DNA of 24,853 bases from NCBI GenBank assembly GCA_015039365.1, contig WION01000678.1, positions 1-24,853 on the forward strand, in the 5' to 3' direction. The notes below the pieces were generated by a model. The model worked only from the letters and a program-made list of their open reading frames with translations. It did not search any database and was not told where the DNA came from. Position numbers and translations under genes: made by a program. The stretch is from Amanita rubescens (Eukaryota; Basidiomycota; Agaricomycetes; Agaricales; Amanitaceae). Positions 9,771 to 18,307 of the stretch are shown in pieces (within the stretch, counting starts at the first letter, position 1; each line of letters begins with the position of its first letter).

Positions 9771-10424
9771 AAGGGGGAGGAATGGTGTTGGAGAATCATG
9801 GGCAGGCGAGTGGCGGGGGGCTAAATGACCGACTAGTACGCGCCAGGGTGGTGTAGGCAAACCATGGGTAGAGGAAACGTCGTAAACGATTGGACGGCGA
9901 CTCGTCGGTGAGCCACAAAAAGCACGGCGCCGGGCACGACAAGCAAGCGGTGTTGATATAAGATAGGCCCTAATCCGGGATATGTCACATCCTGTCACTC
10001 GCGTCCCGCCGCCCCCCATTTTAATCGATCTCAGCATTGGCAAGCGCCCGATTATTATTTACGGTTGCTAGCGGTGGTCAAACACAGGGCGGCACTGCCA
10101 TTCGTCTACTCGAGTTCTTTGCGGGCACGGGCATCAAATGAGTCTAATAATGGTATTTTCTCTTCCTTGTCACCTGAACCTCGCCGACCGTTGTGATTAA
10201 AGTCTCGAAGTGACGGCAACCCCAAATTCAATCAGCCCCGAACTGTCGGTTATGTAGCACTACCCGTCGGCAGTGGTGATACCTCAGGCATCGCCCCTCG
10301 CTGCCGTTGGTCCAACAGCAATTATTTTGAGCAAGTTAAATGTTAGGCACGCACATAAGAGCGCCACCAGGCACTCAGAGACCAACAATAAGTTCTGACT
10401 GGTGGTCCAGGCTCCAAAAAGGCG

Positions 10425-10430
10425 TATAAA
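10425..10430 (+). promoter_or_regulatory. TATA box of the secreted cysteine-rich protein gene
   Basis: TATAAA lies 76 bases upstream of the ATG at 10506 and is followed by a C/T-rich leader. Position and context fit a fungal core promoter with a short 5' untranslated region. Confidence 0.6.
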
Positions 10431-10505
10431 GGACAAATTCACGGACAACTTCCTAGGCTGTTCCTGGTTCTTTTCGCCTTCCCCTCATCCTGCCGCTCTT
10501 CAAGA

Positions 10506-11167
10506 ATGCTGTTCCGCAATATATTTCAATTCCTTTCTGTTCTTTTCACTTTCTGTAAACATATTCATTTTGCACGATATTTCAGCTAGTAACGAATACC
10601 ACACAGTCCACACAGTTTCCGCAGTGAGCGTCAGACCCCTTCTCGCTGCCAGACAGATCTCGCCATGCAGTAGTCAATGTTCTGAAGCCTCGGATTTAGC
10701 GTACGGTGGAGTCCGTTCCTTTATTCCCAAGGTTCCTTGACTTTCTCTAACATTTTCTCCAGAACTGTCCTATCACATGTATTTGCACGCCGGCGACCCT
10801 CAACGCCTTCTATCAATGTGTTCAGTGCACAGAAGCGGCAAATATGCCCGAAGTTGTTTCCATCCAAAGCTCGTTGGGTTCATTTTACCAATAGACCTTT
10901 TCTGACGAGCGACGTTCGTTAGACACTGAGAGCTATTGTGCGGCAAACGGGTATCCACTTACAGTCGGATCCACTCCTTCCGGAACTGGCTCAGGAAGTG
11001 ACGGAGGTACGACCGCTGGTCAAGGAATCGCCACTAGCATCGGAATTACCTTGGGAGAGAAAATTGGCGCAAGTTTTGGTGGAGTAGCAGTAGTAGTAGG
11101 CATTATCTTTCTACTTGTCCACTGCCACATACTCCACTGTGGACTTCTTCCATTTTGCTGTAATTAG
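10506..11167 (+). CDS. Secreted eight-cysteine (CFEM-like) protein with C-terminal membrane segment
   Basis: Four exons join in phase: 10506-10554, 10607-10710, 10763-10877, 10923-11167 (170 aa). The introns are 52, 52 and 45 bp, with branch-like CTAAC or CTGAC motifs near the 3' ends of the second and third. Residues 1-22 form a signal peptide (hydrophobic core FQFLSVLFTFF, likely cut after VSA). The ectodomain has cysteines at 37, 41, 53, 57, 59, 70, 73 and 95, including a C-x-C and a YCAANG motif. A Gly/Ser/Thr-rich linker (about 104-130) leads to a hydrophobic segment (about 143-157, GVAVVVGIIFLLV) and a cysteine-rich tail. The eight cysteines and P-C start recall fungal CFEM proteins (haem/iron capture, adhesion, effectors), but the spacing around C-x-C does not match the strict CFEM pattern. 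A TATA box sits 76 bases upstream. The donor GTCCGT of intron 2 is unusual. Confidence 0.75.
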
Positions 11168-11792
11168 AATACCTTAGAAGCTCAGAGAATGACATGGTAT
11201 GCAACTGCATCCCAATGTAAGCTCTCGTGCACTCTTCCCACGTAGGCTGTAGCTCATCGACGTTCAACACCAGTTCCGCGCCTCGACTCCCTTCACATCT
11301 GAGTCGTTACCGCCAATTCCCGAGGGATGGCTGCGGTGAGGAGGCTGCGTTGCATGGATGGGATGGGAGGTACTGCGTTCAGAGGAACGCCGGTGATGTT
11401 TGCTGGGAGTTGGGTGGGAACTTGTTGATAAGTAAGGAGCGCTAGCAGAAGGCACGGGACTATAATTTGTTGTTCGCTTGTTAGGCTGAGTATTGGCGGA
11501 TTAGAATTCGGTTTTCGCCTTAGCATGCTAGCAAAAGTGGATGGCATAAAGGGCGAGGATTGACCTGGGGCGATATTGGATGTCGCAGAAGGAAGCATGC
11601 CACCCTACATCCGAGTCTGACAGAGCACGTTTGCGAGCAGATCGACAACATCAGGACACCCCAGCTCATACCGTGTGATAGGACGACATACGATTGGCAA
11701 ATCCGCGAAAAGGCAAGTATACCCGCCGAGAGCGGAAACCGAATAGAAAATTGTACTGGGTTGTTTCTTAATTGGTTGTGCGTTTTCTTCAG
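11168..11792. other. Degenerate region with minus-strand S/P/H-rich frames
   Basis: It contains the 3' flank of the secreted-protein gene. Minus-strand frames at 11264-11455 and 11293-11598 encode Ser/Pro/His/Gln-rich sequences such as SHPTPSKHHRRSSERSTSHP. These could be exons of a disordered protein continuing the small coiled-coil gene at 11793-12097, but I found no splice sites that join them in phase. The NLR exon-1 relic (11606-11658) sits between the two. Confidence 0.35.
11606..11658 (-). pseudogene. Fragment of NLR exon 1 fused to another relic sequence
   Basis: Bases 11606-11640 are identical to 7798-7832, the part of NLR exon 1 that encodes ARKRALSDSDV, in the same orientation. 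Directly beside it, 11640-11658 matches 9595-9613 in 18 of 19 bases. In the NLR gene the bases next to this point differ, so the 53-bp stretch is a mosaic of two sequences found elsewhere in the window. No start codon or further NLR sequence follows. In another minus-strand frame it reads CPDVVDLLANVLCQTRM and then stops. Confidence 0.6.
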
Positions 11793-12097
11793 TTATCCGG
11801 TACTGATGGTTTTCATATAAGACTGGTTATCTGAGGATAGGCCCTGGAGTTCATTTGAGAGGCGGGCAAGTCGTTCGCGGAGATCTCGGTAGCCTTGATA
11901 TCCCTCGCCAACGGTAACATGTGCACCATTCTCAGGTAACCCTCTTTGCATATCGCTGCCTCGACTCCATGCGTAGGCCGCACAGGCGAACAGCCGGATA
12001 ATCGAACGCGTTCTAAAAGTATACTTGACTTACGAACGAACGAACGATTGATTGCATAGTATGTACCATTGTTGTAGTACGGATATCCAGAGTTCAT
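11793..12097 (-). CDS. Small hypothetical protein with a predicted coiled coil
   Basis: Two exons (12097-12042 and 11955-11793) give 72 residues with an 86-bp intron. The start, MNSGYPYYNNGTYY, is tyrosine/asparagine-rich. The second exon reads GENGAHV-like turns and then GYRDLRERLARLSNELQGL, a heptad-like amphipathic helix, before ending in ISTG. The helix is the main reason to call this coding, since the competing frame has no such order. The exon junction lies in a fourfold (ACGA)n microsatellite (12032-12047), so the donor is uncertain; the strong GTAAGT inside the same tract would put exon 2 out of phase. It may be only the 5' end of a longer gene. Function unknown. Confidence 0.35.
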
Positions 12098-13004
12098 AAG
12101 CTAGAGTGATGCTAGGAGGACGTGAAAGACAGCAGTAGCGTAGTTTGCTGTACTTACTGCAGGCGGGAGGGTCCACGGACCGTTATCGGCCATTGCGGCC
12201 TTTTTTTCTCACAACATGGATTCTCACCTACTTGGTCTTGCGTTCATTACGGCTGCATTACTTCTCATATCCTCATTTTCATATTGACGTAGTGCGGACG
12301 TTCCTCGACACCCGTGAAAGCTGGACGTTGGGAGCAACCAACTATGAGCTGGGCTTTCGGATGACAACCCTGTCACCCACTCTGGCACTGAGCCATCTCC
12401 GGACGGACTTCACTTACAAGGCCCCTTACTCGTCCCTTTTGTTATCTACTCCCTCGTGAATAGAACATGTCTACCCCCAAAATCAACTCACGTAACGTGA
12501 ATGCATTAGCATTAATATGGTACCCCACAACCCATTTGAACTTTAACGAAATGACACGCCACAGTATCAATGGGCATGGGTCCCGTGAGACAGCAGGAGC
12601 ATCATGGCGCCCGCCGAACGCACTCCACCAGCAACAGCACACAAAAAAAAAAAAAGAGAGAAAAAAAGCAATCGCACCACCTCGCCGCGGGGACTTCAGC
12701 CCGAACAACCGCAATCCAAATATATGAAACGAGTAAACTGTCCCACGAGTTCACGACGGCCCGCCCATTGCCCAATCAAAATCCGCAGCGGCATGCCACT
12801 TCCCAATCATCAATCAGCTGAACGCCCAGGGCCCCCGGGGCTCCAAGCCCCGATCCAGTTGTGTGCGGTGCACGTAAGGAAAAAAAAGAAGTTGAATGAA
12901 TATATGTAGCGTGGTGTTGGCACCACCCACACCCATGCCAGCGCTCCGCATCCCCACGGCAGTCTTGGATACCGTAGCCATCGACCCAAGGTCCCACCAA
13001 AGGG
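12098..13004. other. Intergenic region without a recognisable gene
   Basis: No frame here gave a recognisable protein on either strand. A 22-codon hydrophobic peptide frame begins at 12213 (MDSHLLGLAFITAALLL) but stops at once without a splice donor. A poly-A/GA tract lies at 12642-12668, and a C/G-rich stretch (GGGCCCCCGGGGC) near 12830. The end of the region is the promoter of the small cysteine protein. Confidence 0.4.
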
Positions 13005-13052
13005 TATATAAATGAGAGGTGATGCGTTTGGTGGGCTCCTCCTCCCCACCAA
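12993..13052. repeat. Inverted repeat flanking a TATA box
   Basis: CCCACCAAA at 12993-13001 and its exact complement TTTGGTGGG at 13027-13035 enclose the TATA element at 13005-13013. A second CCCACCAA at 13045-13052 could pair with the same right arm, giving a short hairpin in the presumed transcript leader. Confidence 0.6.
13005..13013 (+). promoter_or_regulatory. TATA box (TATATAAAT) followed by a C/T-rich start region
   Basis: TATATAAAT is followed about 30 bases on by a long pyrimidine tract (CTCCTCCTCCCC, CTCTCTCTCGC), the usual layout of strong fungal core promoters. The first ATG downstream is 13073. Confidence 0.55.
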
Positions 13053-13072
13053 GCTCTCTCTCGCTTCCGCGC

Positions 13073-13300
13073 ATGATCTCTCTCCTTTCTGCTTCTCGTA
13101 CGCGAGGGACGCCTACCACGGCATGTCAACTCGACAATTTGGAAACACACTCGCTTTCTCCATGTGCGACATGCGTGGATAAAACATGTGCACCGCGACC
13201 GGGCAAACGGGTACCTGTGTGTCTCGATTGTTCTGTTCTTATTAAGCTCGCGCTCTATCTTTTATACTTCGCCCCTCAACACTCCTATCTGTGTAGGTGA
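13073..13300 (+). CDS. Small cysteine-rich hypothetical protein (75 aa)
   Basis: This is the first ATG after the strong TATA/pyrimidine promoter. The 75-residue product has C18, then C31-x2-C34-x4-C39-x10-C50-x2-C53, a spacing that could bind zinc, then a hydrophobic stretch (VLIKLALYLLYFA) and SYLCR at the end. It has no signal peptide in the normal position. An overlapping frame from the ATG at 13123 encodes only 19 codons. The gene could instead be spliced, using the GTACCT donor at 13210, or the transcript may be non-coding. I do not recognise the family. Confidence 0.3.
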   Translation: MISLLSASRTRGTPTTACQLDNLETHSLSPCATCVDKTCAPRPGKRVPVCLDCSVLIKLALYLLYFAPQHSYLCR

Positions 13301-13412
13301 GAACGCTCACACTTTCTCAATTCGCCAAAACCATGGGGTTACTCGGGATTTTCCTTACCCCTTGCCGTTCTGTACCTTATTTGTGAACGGGGACCTGATA
13401 TGATCAATCCTA

Positions 13413-13420
13413 TATATAAA
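13413..13420 (+). promoter_or_regulatory. TATA box of the urate oxidase gene
   Basis: TATATAAA lies 261 bases upstream of the ATG at 13674. No other ATG occurs in between, so a long leader without upstream ORFs is likely; a 5' leader intron is possible. Confidence 0.45.
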
Positions 13421-13673
13421 GCGCCTTAAAGTCTGGAGCGTACCCCAGCTGACGAGCCCATTTCCACAGAAGAAACTCACAGTTCAGACTCCGAGGGTGG
13501 AGAACGCGTATATCCATCGGATTTTCCTTATCTTGATTTCGTCTCCTAACAGCTATATTTTGGAATAACCCGTCTCACTTCTCCTCAAGCTCCGCGCTCC
13601 ACTTGCATCTCATCGCGAGCCAACTAGCAGGGCATCCTATCATCACTACCCGACATTACAATCAAATTGAAAC

Positions 13674-15526
13674 ATGTCAACCGAGTTAGCAACGTCTCAA
13701 ACTCGAAGCGACCTTTCCTATCTCAGCCATGCGCGGTATGGAAAAATCGATATCGGCGTCTTCCGTGTTGTCCGCGATGGAAAGTGGCATCATGTTGTTG
13801 AGTATAATGTGTCACTCTTAGTCGAGGGGGATATCGACAAAAGGTGAGTGAAGCTTATCAGCGTTGTTGTTGATGAGCCCCTGATGATGATGGTCAAAGT
13901 TATACCGAGGCGGATAACAAAGTCGTCGTTGCGACTGATTCAAGTTGAGTTGTTTCCCCCCCCTCAAAAAAAAAGTCCGATTGGTTGTTGATGACGGAGT
14001 TGTATAGTGAAGAATATAACATATTGTAGGTCGTTTGATTGCGTCAAGATTTTTTATAATCTGATGTTGGAGCGCTAGACCTGGCGAAGGTCTCACCGCA
14101 TATTCTCAATGCAGAGAAGTTTGGAATTCATTTGGGGGTTCATATTCTCTCGAGATATGAGCATTTGCACAAGGCGTTTGTTACGATTGAGCAACTGCGT
14201 TGGGCAAGGATATCGGTTGATGGGAAGCAAGGGGTGGCTGAGCATCCTCATGCATTTTATAGAGACGGAGATGAGAAGAGGGTTGTGAAGATTGAGGTGA
14301 GCATCGGGCCAAGTGACGTTGGTGGCGGCGGCCTATGACGATGGGTTGACGCAACGTCTTTTTTTGAACCGGCTCGGACTGCTTGATCGGTTCGAACTGA
14401 CAGTTCTATTTAGGTGGACGCTACAAACGGCAAGGACAAGATGACTGCAAAGGTGTCGGCTGGCATTACAGATCTACTGGGTATGACAAAGAGTTCTTGT
14501 TGCAGCTTTGTGATTGCTCATTGACTGGAATTTCGCTCTCACACTTGCCTGGTTGCACGTGCATAACTCAATTCATCGGATACACACGACAAATCAGTCC
14601 TGAAGAGTACTGGTTCGGCGTTCTCTGATTTCATCCGGGATGAATATACCACGCTGGTTGAGGTGGACGATCGGATCTTCTCGACGTCCATAGACCTTGT
14701 TTACACATTTGCCCCCGTGACTATCCCTCCGCCAAAGGACGAGAAAAAGTTGGAATTGGTTGTACCCGACAATGTTCAGGACGGGTCAGTCTGGGATGAG
14801 AAAGTACCCGAAAGGGCAAGAAAGGCTACTTTAGAGGTGTTTGCTAGGGATGAGAGCGCCAGTGTACAGGTGCGTCGTGTTCGGCTTCTTAAGAATCCCG
14901 GCATCTTCGGGTGCTGCGGAAAGGCTTGTCAACGAATGTCAAACGCGAGATCAGAAGATGGCGTTATTTTTACATGTACAATGGTAACGAGAATGATGGG
15001 ACTGACGACGGTTATGCAATACAGGCGACGCTTTACAAGATGGGCGAGAGGGTCATAGCAGAGAATAGGGGCATCGAAAGGGTGAACTATGCGCTACCCA
15101 ACAAGCATTACGTGCCGGTTGACATGAAGTATATTGGGGTTGACAACCTGACGCCGTAAGTCTTGTTCTGTTTCATACGATCTTCTGGGGTGCGTTTCTG
15201 GGTCAATGTGCATGATCGTCGCGTGGGATCTTCCCACCGATGTGACACGATATAAAATCAAAAAGGTTAGACCCAGATGGACAAAGATGATGCAAGTTAA
15301 AAAGGAGCAACCCTCGTGGTGATGAGGGGATGAGTGCGCCCGCGGGATGCGGGAGGATGAACTGAAGCTAACTGTTATGATTATGAACAGATCAAAGGCA
15401 GAGGTATTCGTGCCGATGGCCCGTCCGAGGTGAGTTTAAGGACGTAGTAATGACGTCATTGATACAAACAGTAACAGTGGACATATCTCTGCTGATATCT
15501 CGCGTACAACAGCGCAAAGAGGCTAG
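13674..15526 (+). CDS. UOX: Urate oxidase (uricase)
   Basis: Nine exons join in phase: 13674-13843, 13900-13943, 14008-14025, 14079-14296, 14414-14480, 14598-14869, 15025-15155, 15391-15429, 15478-15526 (335 aa). Uricase oxidises urate to 5-hydroxyisourate, the entry to purine-nitrogen use. Catalytic residues known from Aspergillus uricase are present: K24 (YGK), T69 (VVATDS), F181 and R198 (GSAFSDFIRDEYTTL...DDRI), V262-Q263 (ASVQ), N289 and H291 (LPNKHY). Both tunnelling-fold halves are complete. The length exceeds the usual 300 or so because of an N-terminal extension and an insertion (about 212-238) before ATLEVFA. Exon 3 is only 18 nt. The C-terminus reads SGHISADISRTTAQRG, so the SKL-type peroxisomal signal expected of this enzyme is absent in this model. 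The last intron is chosen because it restores the family's PSG motif. Confidence 0.93.
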
Positions 15527-15683
15527 ACACACACACAGAGGAAGAGAAATAAGCGTATGTACTAGTAGTAGAACCGGTAACACACAGTCGTCGCCAAGGG
15601 TATGGAGCGTGGGAGAGTGACGTCTGACGGTGTGGAATAGGTGGTTAAATAACTACAAAGCCTCTCATCTCATCCAAGAACAA

Positions 15684-18307
15684 ATGGGCGGCGACCACAA
15701 GTGTCCCGTCTGCCAGGCTACCTTCACTCGTCCTCAGCATGTCGCTCGTCATATGCGCTCTCGTGAGTACACTCAATTTCACCTCCCACCGTCTCTGATT
15801 CCTAAAAAGACACTGGTGACCGCCCCTACAAGTGTCTCTACTGCGGTGATCAGTTTGCAAGAAGGTAACCTTTTTCCGACAAGTTTCTCGCTTTTCTGAT
15901 TCTTGCTTCCTCCTTTCATCAAGCGATCTCCTTTCCCGCCATTGCAACAAGTGCCACGCAAACGAAAAACCTCTCCCTACTACCGGCTCACGTCGCAGGG
16001 GCTCTGCCTCTGCCTCTCGTGCAACAACATCTAAACAAGCCTGCGATCAATGTGTCCAGTCTAGTCTTCCCTGCGATGGGTCCAATCCTTGCGGTACGTC
16101 CGTTACCCCTTTTGTACATCTTCTCCGGCTCTGAATTCCCGCGCATTCCCGATTTAGCAAAATGCGTCCAACGCAAATGCAGGTGCACTTATGTCAAGTT
16201 TCACAGGCAAACTGCCCCAGTGGGACCGGGCCACAACACTCGTCCCACCACGATGGGTGCTGCCGGTGCAATCCTCCCCGTAGCAGGTGGGCTTCCGCCG
16301 CACCCGGATTCACACCTGCCGATGTATCCTCACCCAGACGAACTTTTACTTGGGCCCCAGCCTTCCGTTGTCCCGCCCACGGGCAACTCATACTCCCAGT
16401 CTTTTGCTTTTCCCCCGATCTATTCGCAGCACCCAGCGGATCCTGCTGCAACGCTCTCTTTGGCAGATAACACTGTCGCTGCAAAATACCGATCGCAATC
16501 AGACCTTTACAGAAGAACTTCCGTCCCGTTGTCGACCGCGCCTGGTGCTGGTCTGATTCCTGGGCTTTATACTGATCCTCGACAGCAGCCAAACTGGATG
16601 GCATGGGGACAAGAGAATGATTCTTCCTATACATCCTCTACTAATGGTCATCCCGAAGGCATTCATGGTAATCGATTTCGTTAATGATGTATAATATGGT
16701 TTACAAATGTTACTTTTCTTCCCTATCAGACAAAAGTTTGCATCCGTACATGGGTACGCAAGGAGTGTTGCTCTCGTCAACCGGTGATTCGGCCTTTCCC
16801 CATCCGAGCGCATATATAGAACATCGGGACCGGAGGGCCTCAACAGACTATGCTAGCGAAGGAAGCAGCGCCACTTCCCATTCAGTCTCGTCATCTGCCG
16901 CCTCGTCTTCGGTACATCTTCCCATGGAAGGAATGGCCAACCGTCAACACTATGTAAGATCATTCCCACTTGTATTACGGAACGTTTACCCGTCCCTCTC
17001 GTTAACAGCAGCCAGATCAACACTCATTTACTACTGCTCTACCTGCTGATCGCGCTTACGCTAACCGCGGTCAGGTAGGAGGATTCTCATCAGCCTTTGG
17101 TCTTATGTGTCTCGACGATCCTAATGCCATGGTCAGCATGCCAACCGACGGCGCTCCCTTCTTTTCAAATGATGCGCTAGGCGCCCTTACAGACGACCCG
17201 AACCAAACACCTGTGCCATTGCTGCAGGAATCAAAGGCCCAACGGCAAACACCCTCCAAGGAAGCTGAAATACGTGAGTTGCGCGAGTTTTGGAAACAAT
17301 ACATTCGGACACCTCTGAGCGGGCCTGGCCCAATTTGCTCTGGCAATGACGCATCGAGTCCGCATACAAAGCGCCATCACCCTTCTCCACCCTCCGCTTA
17401 TCGCCGGCCTCGCATCGCTTCAATGCCTAGTACTAAATCACCCCTTTCTGTAGACCCGGAAAGGCATCATCCGCAACACCGCGATGACGGAAACGTCACG
17501 TCATCGCTGCGCACCACTCTAACCGACGACTTGAAATCCTATGAAGCTGCTGTATTGGCACGCAAGGCACCAACGACGCTCAATCTTGGTCCGAGGGCGA
17601 GGAGGAAGCCAGGAGGGCCTAATTCAAGCCAGGGCGGCAGTCCGCAAATACCAAGCATCCAGGAAGAACCCAAGGTCATCAACTTGAACTATTCTCCTCC
17701 ATCGAGCAGACCTCCGAGCGCCATGGGTGTCCCAGCTTTGCCTTCTTTGGCGAATTGGTCCGGTAAACTGCTACCAGTGCATCTAGCGTATGCTCAGGAT
17801 CAAATGTCAACATCGAGCCCGCCTTCGCGCGAGTCATCTCTCTCAGTGGATGATGCTGCCGGATCAGGGGGTTCGGATCGTGAGGGATTAAGGCCGTCGT
17901 TCAAGAGGTTGCCCTCGCAGACGCTGGGTCCTCTAAACACGAAACGGGCGCAATTGTCGGCTGATGAAGATGGTGTTGCCAGACCAGACTCTGGTTCGTC
18001 TTCTGGTATCCCGGTTCCGGTGTATCGCAACGGGACTAGCGATGATGGCGGCTGTATGGACATTGATGGTGGGAAAGTCCTATCAAGACCGAGCATGTCG
18101 GTCCCCGATCGTCCCACAGTACCGCTGACAGGCAACATTTTCGAGCATGGGAGGCAATTGCAGCACGCGTTTCAACACCCTGATAGGCCTGTCGTAAATA
18201 TAGCAGACCGACACAGGAGGATGAGCGCACCGACGATGACGGCCCCGTCCATCCCTACCTTTACGTTCGTAGCGCCTCCTGGGCCTGGCCCTGGCGCGAA
18301 CCCGTAA
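15684..18307 (+). CDS. Transcription factor with two C2H2 fingers and a Zn2Cys6-like cluster
   Basis: Six exons join in phase: 15684-15762, 15810-15864, 15924-16093, 16158-16667, 16730-16953, 17009-18307 (778 aa). Finger 1 is C7-x2-C10-x12-H23-x3-H27. A Kruppel-type linker (TGDRPYKC) leads to finger 2, C35-x2-C38-x12-H51-x4-H56. After a Ser/Arg-rich linker comes C85-x2-C88-x6-C95-x5-C101-x2-C104-x6-C111, a fungal binuclear-cluster pattern. The rest is disordered (Pro/Ser-rich) apart from a likely helix with EIRELREFWKQYIRTPLSGPG near 432-452. It should act in the nucleus as a sequence-specific regulator. The ATG lies 157 bases after the uricase stop on the same strand, so it either has a very short promoter or shares transcription. 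Upstream codons stay open without another ATG. The target genes are unknown. Confidence 0.88.

Larger units (their letters stand above)
7855..10424. other. Gene-poor region with relics, upstream of the NLR gene
   Basis: About 2.6 kb without a gene I can assemble. Next to 7854 it contains the NLR promoter, without an obvious TATA box. It also contains an unassigned minus-strand frame (7975-8370), a possible epimerase fragment (8577-8750), a minus-strand frame resembling other relics (9467-9637) and diverged direct repeats (9675-9770). An imperfect palindrome lies at 8067-8092. Frames are open on both strands for short distances but no combination with splice sites gave a recognisable protein. 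From 10044 onward it is the promoter side of the secreted-protein gene. Confidence 0.4.

Noticed and set aside
12213..12282. Hydrophobic MDSHLLGLAFITAALLL peptide as a signal-peptide exon or pheromone precursor
   Set aside because: It stops after 22 codons without a GT donor before the stop and has no CaaX end.
14297..14413. GGTTCGAAC resembling a tRNA B box
   Set aside because: It lies inside a uricase intron and no matching A box or cloverleaf can be drawn around it.
14870..15024. Coding reading of uricase intron 6 (frame with FGCCGKACQRMS)
   Set aside because: Its length is not a multiple of three, and removing it restores the conserved SVQATLYK junction.
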